Positions 8,107 through 14,522 of a DNA stretch of 14,522 nucleotides are shown piece by piece (within the stretch, counting starts at the first letter, position 1; each line of letters opens with the position of its first letter). The stretch spans positions 1 to 14,522 of the forward strand of contig JBIQJZ010000084.1 in assembly GCA_044507115.1 (NCBI GenBank). Reading direction: 5' to 3'. The notes beneath the pieces are model-generated. The model saw nothing but the letters and a program-made list of their open reading frames with translations, was not told the DNA's origin and ran no database searches. Source of the DNA: Chryseosolibacter sp044507115 (GTDB taxonomy: Bacteria; Bacteroidota; Bacteroidia; Cytophagales; Cyclobacteriaceae). Position numbers and translations under genes: made by a program.

Positions 8107-8215
8107 TGATCAAGCTCGGTAGGAGCGCCTGGATACTTTGTCAATCTTTGCGAAAATTTACGCTTTTATAAAATAATAAACGCTGATCGTCGTCCCTGTA
8201 TGTAAACGGTGTGCG
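8107..8215 (+). promoter_or_regulatory. Divergent intergenic region with unresolved promoters
   Basis: This 109-nt gap separates the minus-strand hydrolase gene from the plus-strand sigma factor gene and should contain both promoters. On the plus strand two near-consensus -7 boxes are visible, the one-mismatch AATCTTTG and a shortened TACTTTG, followed by an A/T-rich stretch (about 8158-8180). No exact TAnnTTTG is present on either strand. If the sigma factor drives its own gene, its promoter need not match the housekeeping consensus. Confidence 0.35.
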
Positions 8216-8776
8216 ATGGACCTGGCCATGCAAGCAAAAGAACAGACCTTTCTTAAGGAAAAAGACCGGCTTCTGGCGTTTATACGGCACCGTGTATCCT
8301 CCCTCGAAGAAGCGGAAGATATCCTTCAGGACGTTTTCTTTCAGTTTGTTGCTGGCTACGAAACCATTGAGTCACTTGATCGGGTGACATCCTGGCTTTT
8401 TTCAGTTGCCCGCAACAAGATCATTGATCGTTATCGGAGGGATTCGTCGCGCCCGGAGCGCGCTGAGCTATTCCTTCAGACAGGGTCGGAAGACGACGTT
8501 CCCATTACACTACAGGAAATACTGCCGGACCTGGGCAATACGCCGGAGGATACCCTGTTTCGCGAAGTCATCTGGGCAGCGATCATGGAAGCACTGGATG
8601 AATTGCCACGCGACCAGCGTGAGATATTCATTCTCAATGAAATGGAAGACCGGAGTTTTCGGGAGATCGCGGAGGAAACCGGTATTTCTATCAATACGCT
8701 CTTATCGCGCAAGCGGTACGCCATTCTAGCGCTCAGGAAGAAGCTTCAGCAGGTATATGAGGAGTTGGGGAAGTAA
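8216..8776 (+). CDS. RNA polymerase ECF-type sigma factor
   Basis: Sigma-70 family factor with only regions 2 and 4, the ECF layout, 186 residues. Region 2 covers about 12-80: EEAEDILQDVFFQF (31-44) matches the core-binding helix, and SWLFSVARNKIIDRYRR (59-75) matches the -10 recognition helix. An acidic linker runs from about 81 to 118. Region 4 covers about 119-177, with ALDELPRDQREIFIL and the helix-turn-helix SFREIAEETGISINTLLSRKR (the longest part within 147-167). The ATG at 8216 is taken; a second ATG five codons on (8228) is possible. No anti-sigma of the FecR or zinc-binding type follows. Instead a 116-residue membrane protein gene starts 24 nt downstream, making a probable two-gene unit. 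The target genes and inducing signal cannot be read from the sequence. Confidence 0.93.
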   Translation: MDLAMQAKEQTFLKEKDRLLAFIRHRVSSLEEAEDILQDVFFQFVAGYETIESLDRVTSWLFSVARNKIIDRYRRDSSRPERAELFLQTGSEDDVPITLQEILPDLGNTPEDTLFREVIWAAIMEALDELPRDQREIFILNEMEDRSFREIAEETGISINTLLSRKRYAILALRKKLQQVYEELGK

Positions 8777-8800
8777 GAATGTTTACAAAACATCAATACA

Positions 8801-9151
8801 ATGAAAAAGGGTAAGTGGATAGCAAAAGTCGTTCTGATAGGCGCAGTTATGCTGCTGCTGGTCGGGTTTGTGACGATGGCACTCTGGAATTGGCTGGTAC
8901 CCGTATTGTTTTCAGGTGCTGAGATCACCTTTTGGCAGGCATTGGGCCTCCTGTTGCTGGCGCGAATTCTCTTTGGAGGTTGGGGCCGCGGGCGGCGCAA
9001 CTGCGGCGGCCCTTCCTGGAAGCACCAGTTCCGGGAGACGTTTTCGTCGATGTCGCCCGAAGAGCGAGCGCGTTTCAAAGAGAAGATGCGCGAGAAGTGG
9101 TGCTCGCCCCGCGAACGGGAAAGCCCGCCTGATCCCAATGCAAACGTTTGA
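8801..9151 (+). CDS. Small two-helix membrane protein, possible sigma-factor partner
   Basis: Uncharacterised 116-residue protein. A basic N-terminus (MKKGKWIAK) precedes a hydrophobic segment at about 10-37, then a short loop (SGAEIT) and a second segment at about 44-60 (FWQALGLLLLARILFGG). After these come a Gly/Arg patch with Cys68 (GRGRRNCGG) and a charged helix (SPEERARFKEKMREKWC, Cys101). By the positive-inside rule both ends face the cytoplasm, which would let the tail contact the sigma factor encoded 24 nt upstream. From memory, similar proteins with an FWQALGLL..ILFGG core and an EER.[RK][FW]K..M tail occur next to sigma factors in other Bacteroidota; I could not check this. An anti-sigma or signal-sensing role is therefore an inference from context and topology. 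The cysteines and His75 could bind a metal, also untested. Confidence 0.8.
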   Translation: MKKGKWIAKVVLIGAVMLLLVGFVTMALWNWLVPVLFSGAEITFWQALGLLLLARILFGGWGRGRRNCGGPSWKHQFRETFSSMSPEERARFKEKMREKWCSPRERESPPDPNANV

Positions 9152-9275
9152 GTTTCCGACTTGCAATAAATTCGAAAACTTTATCCGGTCACGGTCAACC
9201 AAAACCCGGACGCAACGTTAAAGGAAACCATGGAAACTCTTGATATGACCAAAGTTTCCATAGTTTTGCGCCCCC
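9152..9275 (+). promoter_or_regulatory. tetR-efflux operon promoter and candidate TetR operator
   Basis: A perfect 9-bp inverted repeat, ATGGAAACT (9230-9238) and AGTTTCCAT (9253-9261), has arm centres 23 bp apart, about two helical turns, which suits a TetR dimer or pair of dimers. The hexamer GGAAAC/GTTTCC occurs four times in the region (9152, 9223, 9232, 9254). The right arm abuts an exact -7 box, TAGTTTTG (9261-9268), with TTG at 9240-9242 as a possible -33 element 18 nt upstream. Repressor bound to the repeat would cover the promoter. The start codon at 9276 is only 7 nt past the -7 box, so the transcript would be leaderless or nearly so. Confidence 0.6.
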
Positions 9276-9917
9276 ATGGAACAAAGAACCATTAAAGAAA
9301 AGATTCAGCAAGGAGCCGAGGAGCTCTTCATGCGGTACGGGGTGCGCAGCATTTCGATGGACGACATCGCCCGACACCTGTCCGTATCAAAGAAGACACT
9401 ATACCAGCATTTCGCCGATAAGGAGGATATCGTCACGGTAACCTGCAAGGGTCACCTGGAGCGTGATGTCAAGGAGTTCGAAGCCATCCGGCAATCGGCG
9501 CGAAATGCGATTGACGAGTTGGTGAAGCAGTCGGCGTTTCTCAAGAGGTACCTGCAGGATATGAATCCGTCGCTGCTGTTTGATCTGCAGAAATATCATC
9601 CCAAAGCATGGAAGGTATGGCTGAATCATAAAAATAATTTTATCCGCGAAGCAGTCGTGCGCAATCTTCGGCAAGGGATTGAGGAAGGCTATTTCAGGCC
9701 CGAGATCGACCCCGAGGTAATCGCCTCAATGCGGCTGGAAATGATCCAGCTTCCGTTCAACGAGGAGATCTTTCCGCGCGAAAAGTTCAGGCTTGCGGAA
9801 GTGCAGATGCAGATATTCGATCATTTCGTTTTTGGCATGTTGTCAGAAAAAGGGAGAAAACTCTACGTGAAACTGAAGCATGACAACAAAACACAATCTC
9901 TCAAAACCCCCGTATAG
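9276..9917 (+). CDS. TetR/AcrR-family transcriptional repressor of the efflux operon
   Basis: DNA-binding repressor of 213 residues, the usual TetR length. The N-terminal domain (about 5-52) holds the family helix-turn-helix, with SMDDIARHLSVSKKTLYQHF at 27-46 followed by ADKEDIV. The C-terminal region, about 60-205, is helical with no recognisable ligand motif, as normal for this family. It is the first gene of the operon: only 3 nt separate its stop codon from the TolC-family gene, followed by the adaptor and RND permease. This layout, with an inverted repeat over the upstream promoter, indicates autoregulation and repression of the pump until a ligand binds. The ligand is unknown. The ATG at 9276 gives the standard distance to the helix-turn-helix. 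No Shine-Dalgarno is seen, and the tail is basic (YVKLKHDNKTQSLK). Confidence 0.93.
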   Translation: MEQRTIKEKIQQGAEELFMRYGVRSISMDDIARHLSVSKKTLYQHFADKEDIVTVTCKGHLERDVKEFEAIRQSARNAIDELVKQSAFLKRYLQDMNPSLLFDLQKYHPKAWKVWLNHKNNFIREAVVRNLRQGIEEGYFRPEIDPEVIASMRLEMIQLPFNEEIFPREKFRLAEVQMQIFDHFVFGMLSEKGRKLYVKLKHDNKTQSLKTPV

Positions 9918-9920
9918 ACT

Positions 9921-11369
9921 ATGAGACGCTTTTTTCAATTGTTTGTTATTCTCTTGTTGGCTGCACCCGCCGCGACCTGGGCACAGACGCAACTTACGCT
10001 GGAGCAGTGTATTCAATATGCTCTGGATAATTCCATTGATATGAAAAACGCCGCTATCGACGAAGAGATTGCCGATGCGCGTGTCAAAGAGACCCGGGGG
10101 ATCGGTTTGCCGCAAATAGATGCGACGGTTGGCGTACTGCACAATCAGAAATTGCCGCGCTTCTTTGCCCAACATTTTGCACCGGTCGATGGTCAGGAGA
10201 GTTTGTTCGATCTGAGCGGTATTCCCGGCATACAAGAGGGAGATGTCGTTGGGCTACCTAACTTTTTCCAACTCAGGAGTTCGGGCAATGCGGCGCTGAG
10301 CATTAGTCAGATCTTGTTTAATGGTTCCTACCTGGTCGGGCTTAAGGCTGCGAACGCGTATCGCGAGCTATCGATCAGAAGCAGCGTGCAAACCCGGGAA
10401 CAGACTATTCAGAACGTCACGAAGGCATTCTATGCTGTGCTGATCAATAAGGACCGCATGGATCTTTTTGACAATAACATCGCCCGGGTGGATTCGCTTC
10501 TGAAAACGACGCAAGCGCTGCACCAGAACGGCTTTGCAGAGGGGATAGACGTCGATCGCATTCGGGTGACGCTGAATAACCTGATCGTTGAACGAGACAA
10601 GTTCTACAATCTCCAGGAACTCTCCGTGCACATTCTGAAATTTCAGATGAATTACCCGATGGCGCAACCGCTCGACGTCGCCGGAGATATCGCCTCGTTG
10701 CAGGTCGACGAGTCTATACTTCAAAACTACGAGCTGAACTGGGACTACACGCAACGGAGCGACTACCAGTTGTTGGAGGCAAACAAAGCCCTTCAGGAAC
10801 TTGACGTCCGGAACAAGTTTTCGACCGCGCTTCCGAGCCTTACCGCGTTCGCCAACCTGGGATATAGCACACAGTCGCCAAATATCGGAGGCATCTTCCG
10901 CACAGAAACATCAGGTGTGGAAGAGACACCTGAGTACGGGCCCGATAAGTGGTACTCGTTCAGCACATTCGGTGTGAACCTTAACATCCCGATTTTTAGC
11001 GGCCTTCAGCGCTCGTACAGGTTACAGCAAGCGAAGCTGAATCTTATGAAAGTAGAGAATAGTTTTGTTTCGCTGAAGTCGGCGATTGATGTCGAAATCA
11101 GACAGGCGACCATCAACTACCTCAACGCCATAAAATCGCTCGAAGCTCAGCAGGAAAACAGCACGCTCGCGGCAAACGTCGCGCGTGTGACCAAGATTAA
11201 GTACGAACAGGGAGTAGGATCAAACCTGGAAGTGATCGACGCCGAGGCGGCGCTGAAAGAATCGCAGATCAATTATTACACTGCACTGTACGATGCCGTC
11301 GTAGCAAAAGTAGATCTGGACAAAGCATTCGGCAAGTTGTTGCCGGCAACCGAAAATCAATCGAAATAG
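9921..11369 (+). CDS. TolC-family outer-membrane efflux protein
   Basis: Outer-membrane channel of a tripartite efflux pump, 482 residues. A signal peptide covers about 1-21 (RR, hydrophobic core FVILLLAAPAA, cleavage probably after TWA). The mature part has the two-fold OEP repeat. Each half starts with long helices (LTLEQCIQYALDNSIDMKNAAIDEEIADARVKE is the opening, about 25-56). The second half ends in the typical YEQGVGSNLEVIDAEAAL motif and a coiled-coil helix (SQINYYTALYDAVVAKVDLDKAFG). A beta-strand region around 325-365 (YSFSTFGVNLNIPIFSG) matches the membrane-inserting strands. The lack of a Cys lipobox says it is not an OprM-like lipoprotein. It starts 3 nt after the regulator gene and ends 1 nt before the adaptor gene, so translation is probably coupled. 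Confidence 0.94.
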   Translation: MRRFFQLFVILLLAAPAATWAQTQLTLEQCIQYALDNSIDMKNAAIDEEIADARVKETRGIGLPQIDATVGVLHNQKLPRFFAQHFAPVDGQESLFDLSGIPGIQEGDVVGLPNFFQLRSSGNAALSISQILFNGSYLVGLKAANAYRELSIRSSVQTREQTIQNVTKAFYAVLINKDRMDLFDNNIARVDSLLKTTQALHQNGFAEGIDVDRIRVTLNNLIVERDKFYNLQELSVHILKFQMNYPMAQPLDVAGDIASLQVDESILQNYELNWDYTQRSDYQLLEANKALQELDVRNKFSTALPSLTAFANLGYSTQSPNIGGIFRTETSGVEETPEYGPDKWYSFSTFGVNLNIPIFSGLQRSYRLQQAKLNLMKVENSFVSLKSAIDVEIRQATINYLNAIKSLEAQQENSTLAANVARVTKIKYEQGVGSNLEVIDAEAALKESQINYYTALYDAVVAKVDLDKAFGKLLPATENQSK

Positions 11370-11370
11370 T

Positions 11371-12531
11371 ATGACCCAAGTAGTAAACGCCCCTTTTATG
11401 AAATCCAATGTATACATCCGTATTGCTTTCATTGTGGTTGTCAGCGCATTCTTAGCCGCATGCAGCGCGACCACTTCGGACGATAAAGAAGGTCGTCTGG
11501 CTAAGCTCAAGGCACAGCAGGCCGCGTTGACCGAAGAGATCAACAAACTCCAGGCAGAGATCGCTGCAGAAACTCCCGACTCACTGAAGGCGGCAAAGGC
11601 GAAAGACGTCGATGCGATGGAACTTCAGCCGCAGAAGTTTGACCACTACGTGCAAACTCAGGGATATGTTGAGTCGCAAAACAGCGTAACCGTCAGCGCA
11701 GAAATGATGGGCACTGTTACCCGCGTGTTTGTTAGCGAAGGTGACGCCGTGTCGAAAGGTCAGGTGCTTGCCCAGATTGATAATTCTGTCATCGTTCGGA
11801 ATATCGAGTCGATGGAAGCCCAACTGAAACTCGCCACGTCCGTCTATGAGCGCCAGAAGAACCTGTGGGACCAGAAGATCGGCACAGAAGTGCAGTTCCT
11901 TCAGGCGAAGACCAATAAAGAATCGCTTGAGAAGCAACTAGCCTCTCTCAAGGAGCAAGCCGACAAGACGCGGATCAAAGCTCCGGTCACGGGTACGGTA
12001 GATGCCGTTATCGTCAAGACCGGTGAGAACATTGCTCCCGGTATGCCTGCACTCAGGGTCGTGAACACATCTGACCTGCGTATCAAGACGCAAGTGTCTG
12101 AAGCATATGTCACGAACATCAAGAAAGGCAACCGTGCGATGGTGACGATCTCGGAACTAAAGAAAGAGATCGAGGCAAAAGTCACCTTTGTCGGGAAGAC
12201 AATCGACCGTCTCTCGCGGACCTTTGACGTTGAGATCGCACTTCCCGAAGACGCGAACCTGAGACCGAATATGACAGCAACTGTTAAGGTTGTCTTTGAA
12301 AGCAATCCGGATGCGATTGTGGTTCCGGTCAACCTTATTCAGGAGATTAATGACGAGAAGGTCGTCTACGTCGCAGAACAGGAAGGCGACAAGATGGTAG
12401 CCAGCCGCAGGGTCGTTACCGTTCAGGGTGTCTACGGCTATCGCGCGGAAGTGACTGGCCTCAATCCGGGTGACAGGATCATCACAGTCGGATACCTCGG
12501 ACTTAACGACGGCGATTACATCAAGATCTAA
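11371..12531 (+). CDS. RND efflux periplasmic adaptor (membrane fusion) lipoprotein
   Basis: Periplasmic linker between the RND permease and the TolC-like channel, 386 residues from the first ATG. A second in-frame ATG at 11398 (residue 10) gives a textbook lipoprotein signal with lipobox LAAC and lipidated Cys22 (Cys31 in the longer form); it may be the true start. After the anchor comes a short coiled coil (EGRLAKLKAQQAALTEEINK, about 40-65). The adaptor domains follow: a barrel-sandwich half (SVTVSAEMMGTVTRVFVSEGD, about 105-125), an alpha hairpin (about 140-200), the returning lipoyl half (TRIKAPVTGTVDAVIVKTGE, 200-219), then beta-barrel and membrane-proximal domains to the end. The first ATG lies 1 nt after the TolC-family stop, and the permease gene follows 72 nt downstream. 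Substrate cannot be deduced. Confidence 0.94.
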   Translation: MTQVVNAPFMKSNVYIRIAFIVVVSAFLAACSATTSDDKEGRLAKLKAQQAALTEEINKLQAEIAAETPDSLKAAKAKDVDAMELQPQKFDHYVQTQGYVESQNSVTVSAEMMGTVTRVFVSEGDAVSKGQVLAQIDNSVIVRNIESMEAQLKLATSVYERQKNLWDQKIGTEVQFLQAKTNKESLEKQLASLKEQADKTRIKAPVTGTVDAVIVKTGENIAPGMPALRVVNTSDLRIKTQVSEAYVTNIKKGNRAMVTISELKKEIEAKVTFVGKTIDRLSRTFDVEIALPEDANLRPNMTATVKVVFESNPDAIVVPVNLIQEINDEKVVYVAEQEGDKMVASRRVVTVQGVYGYRAEVTGLNPGDRIITVGYLGLNDGDYIKI

Positions 12532-12550
12532 CAAGTTTTTCAAAACGGAG

Positions 12551-12601
12551 ATGCGCTGTTCGGTGAACTGCCGGCGGCCTGTCTGCGCTCAAACTCCATA
12601 A
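12551..12601 (+). CDS. Possible 16-codon leader ORF upstream of the RND permease
   Basis: A short ORF encoding MRCSVNCRRPVCAQTP lies in the gap between adaptor and permease. It begins with ATG and ends with TAA two nucleotides before the permease ATG. A GGAG sequence is immediately upstream but too close for normal Shine-Dalgarno spacing. The position would allow translational coupling to the permease. A chance ORF of this size is quite likely, so this is a weak call. Confidence 0.15.
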   Translation: MRCSVNCRRPVCAQTP

Positions 12602-12603
12602 GT

Positions 12604-14522
12604 ATGAAAGACATCGAGAAAGAATTCGGCCCGACCTCGTGGGCGATCGATAATAAAGTGAGTATCTACGTCGCGACCATCCTCATCTGTATCGCGGGTA
12701 TAGTGACGTACGTTCAGCTGCCGAAGGAAAATTTTCCGGAAGTGGTGTTTCCGCAGATTTTCGTAGCGACTGCCATCCCCGGAGCCTCGCCTTCGGATGT
12801 GGAGAATCTCGTAACCAAACATATTGAGAAGCAAGTAAAGTCGATATCGGGCGTCAAGAAGATTTCGAGTAATTCGATTCAGAATTTCTCAAACGTAATT
12901 GTGGAGTTCCAAACGGACGTTGTTGTCACCGAGGCTAAACGAGAGGTGAGCGATGCGGTTGATCGTGCGAAACCCGATCTGCCGCAAAACCTTCCGGATG
13001 ACCCTGTGGTCATGGAGATCGATATCTCTGAAGTTCCGATCATGTTCGTAAACCTGTCTGGTGATTACGATCTTAAAACGATCAAGCGTTACGCGGAACT
13101 GATGCAGGACCGTTTTGAAAGCCTTCCCGAGATTCGGCGTGTGGACATTGTAGGCGCGTTGGAACGGGAGATTCAAATCAACGTCGACATCTACAAGGCT
13201 GCGCTTGCGGGCGTTGACCTTAACGATATCGCGCAGGCGATCGGTGGGGAGAACGTGTTGATCCCGGGTGGTCAGCTTTCCGTGGCGGGCATGAAAAGAT
13301 CCCTTAGTGTAAACGGAGAATACGCCGACGCGACAGAGATCGCGAACACGGTAGTTGGATCCATCCAGGGAGGAAAGGTTTATCTGAAAGATATCGCCGA
13401 AGTAGTGGACAGTCACAAGGAACAGGAGAGTTTCGCGCGGCTTGACAAGAGCAACGTCATCACGCTGAATATCGTGAAACGCGCCGGGGAGAACCTGATC
13501 GATGCGTCCGACAAGATACGTAGTATTATTGAGGAGTATCAAAGCGGCGTTTTGCCGAAGGGACTTCACGTCACTATCACGGCGGATCAGTCAGAGAATA
13601 CTCGCGTGACCTTGCATGATCTGATCAACACGATCATTATCGGATTTGTGTTTGTAACAGTGATCCTGATGTTCTTTATGGGCGTTACCAACGCGATATT
13701 TGTCGGACTTTCGGTACCGATCTCGACATTCATTGCCTTTCTGGTGTTTCCGTCGATCGATTTCCGGCTGAACATGATGACGTTGTTTTCATTCCTGCTG
13801 GCACTTGGTATTGTGGTCGATGACGCGATTGTGGTTATCGAAAACACCCACCGCGTATTTGCCAATGGGAAGGTGCCGATCCGCAAGGCAGCGAAAATCG
13901 CTGCGGGCGAAGTATTTCTCCCAGTATTATCCGGAACCCTCGTGGTACTCGCGCCATTCATTCCGTTGGCATTCTGGCCAGGCATTGTTGGTAAGTTCAT
14001 GATGTATTTGCCGATAACGCTAATCATTGCGCTCCTGGCGTCACTGTTGGTCGCCTATATCATCAACCCTGTGTTTGCTGCCGATTTCATGAAGCCGCAC
14101 CATAAGCATGATGAAAACGCGTCCCGCGTGACGAAGGGGTTCAAGATTACGACCGTGGTATTTGCGTCGATTGCTTTTATTTTCTATCTGATAAATGTGG
14201 GCCTGGGTAATTTCACGGTCTTTATCTACCTGTTGTACGTGCTCCATCATTTCTGGCTGGTTGACGTGATCGAGCATTTTCAGACCGACTTCTGGCCGCG
14301 GATTCAGCGAGTATACCGCAATTTGTTAACGTGGTGTTTGTATCGCTACCGTCCGATTTACATCGCGCTGAGTGTCGTGGGCCTGTTTATCTTTTCGATT
14401 GTGTTCACGGGAATCCGAAAGCCACCAGTGGTATTTTTCCCGAATGGCGATCCGAATTTTATCTATGCGTTCGTTCGCATGCCGATCGGGACGGACCAGC
14501 GCGTTACCGATTCCGTGACTGC
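12604..14522 (+). CDS. RND efflux permease, inner membrane (3' end outside the window)
   Basis: Proton-driven inner-membrane pump subunit of the tripartite system; 639 codons are visible with no stop before the edge, out of a usual total above 1000. The first ATG at 12604 gives a normal N-terminus (MKDIEKEFGPTSWAIDNKVSI) leading to TM1 (about 18-37, ending at KENFPEVVFP). The first periplasmic porter region runs to about 330. TM2-TM6 follow, with the proton-relay acids Asp406 and Asp407 in TM4 (LALGIVVDDAIVVIEN), matching Asp407/Asp408 of AcrB. This places it in the AcrB-like (HAE) class rather than the metal exporters, though the class is inferred. Between TM6 and TM7 lie two extra hydrophobic segments (about 516-533 and 537-553), then an amphipathic helix and TM7 (about 584-602). 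It is the last visible gene of the tetR-tolC-adaptor-permease operon. Confidence 0.95.
   Translation, partial: MKDIEKEFGPTSWAIDNKVSIYVATILICIAGIVTYVQLPKENFPEVVFPQIFVATAIPGASPSDVENLVTKHIEKQVKSISGVKKISSNSIQNFSNVIVEFQTDVVVTEAKREVSDAVDRAKPDLPQNLPDDPVVMEIDISEVPIMFVNLSGDYDLKTIKRYAELMQDRFESLPEIRRVDIVGALEREIQINVDIYKAALAGVDLNDIAQAIGGENVLIPGGQLSVAGMKRSLSVNGEYADATEIANTVVGSIQGGKVYLKDIAEVVDSHKEQESFARLDKSNVITLNIVKRAGENLIDASDKIRSIIEEYQSGVLPKGLHVTITADQSENTRVTLHDLINTIIIGFVFVTVILMFFMGVTNAIFVGLSVPISTFIAFLVFPSIDFRLNMMTLFSFLLALGIVVDDAIVVIENTHRVFANGKVPIRKAAKIAAGEVFLPVLSGTLVVLAPFIPLAFWPGIVGKFMMYLPITLIIALLASLLVAYIINPVFAADFMKPHHKHDENASRVTKGFKITTVVFASIAFIFYLINVGLGNFTVFIYLLYVLHHFWLVDVIEHFQTDFWPRIQRVYRNLLTWCLYRYRPIYIALSVVGLFIFSIVFTGIRKPPVVFFPNGDPNFIYAFVRMPIGTDQRVTDSVT

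Noticed and set aside
8779..8814. Small ORF between the sigma factor and the membrane protein (MFTKHQYNEKG) with a 6-bp palindrome ATGTTT-ACA-AAACAT at 8779-8793
   Set aside because: Eleven codons overlapping the next start codon, without a ribosome site; the palindrome is short and A/T-rich and could easily be chance.
9230..9295. 21-codon upstream ORF overlapping the tetR start
   Set aside because: It begins upstream of the best promoter box (9261-9268), so the predicted transcript would not contain its start codon; its bases are better explained as the operator palindrome.
11901..12543. Two overlapping minus-strand open frames (143 and 128 codons) opposite the adaptor gene
   Set aside because: They overlap each other and the well-supported adaptor, and show no motifs or start signals.
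12889..14277. Several minus-strand open frames (up to 226 codons) opposite the RND permease
   Set aside because: The plus strand encodes an uninterrupted RND permease with its proton-relay acids; the opposite frames are by-products of its codon bias.
1..14522. Mobile elements, CRISPR arrays, attachment sites or a defence island
   Set aside because: No transposase, integrase, spaced direct repeats or terminal inverted repeats were seen. The tRNA-Gln gene is intact, with no duplicated 3' end or adjacent integrase.

Overview
The window looks like a chromosomal segment of a member of the Bacteroidota, most likely Cytophagales (class is an inference). The signs are Bacteroidota-type -7 promoter boxes (TAnnTTTG) in front of tRNA-Gln, purL and the tetR-like gene, the near absence of Shine-Dalgarno sequences, a DUF4136 lipoprotein, a long single-chain PurL, and the prs-rplY-pth gene order. 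GC content is moderate. No phage, transposon, CRISPR array or defence island is visible.

Left half, minus strand (41-8106): mostly housekeeping genes. Reading leftwards in the direction of transcription, the order is an alpha/beta hydrolase, purL with its own promoter and a probable terminator, a DUF4136 lipoprotein, tRNA-Gln(UUG) with a promoter and a compact terminator, and then prs, rplY and pth. A strong hairpin lies between rplY and pth.

Right half, plus strand (8216-14522): regulation and envelope efflux. An ECF sigma factor is followed 24 nt later by a small two-helix membrane protein with a basic, presumably cytoplasmic tail, which is a candidate partner or anti-sigma factor. Next comes a tightly packed operon of a TetR-type repressor, a TolC-like outer-membrane protein, a lipoprotein periplasmic adaptor and an RND inner-membrane permease that runs off the right edge. 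The first three genes are separated by 1-3 nt. A 9-bp inverted repeat overlaps a consensus promoter directly upstream of the repressor gene, so the repressor probably controls the whole operon, itself included. Together the last three genes would form a tripartite efflux pump spanning both membranes.

The least described material is the sigma factor/small membrane protein pair, the apparently leaderless tetR promoter-operator, and a two-helix insertion in the middle of the RND permease. Nothing here amounts to a clear new biological system; the sigma/membrane pair is the best candidate.
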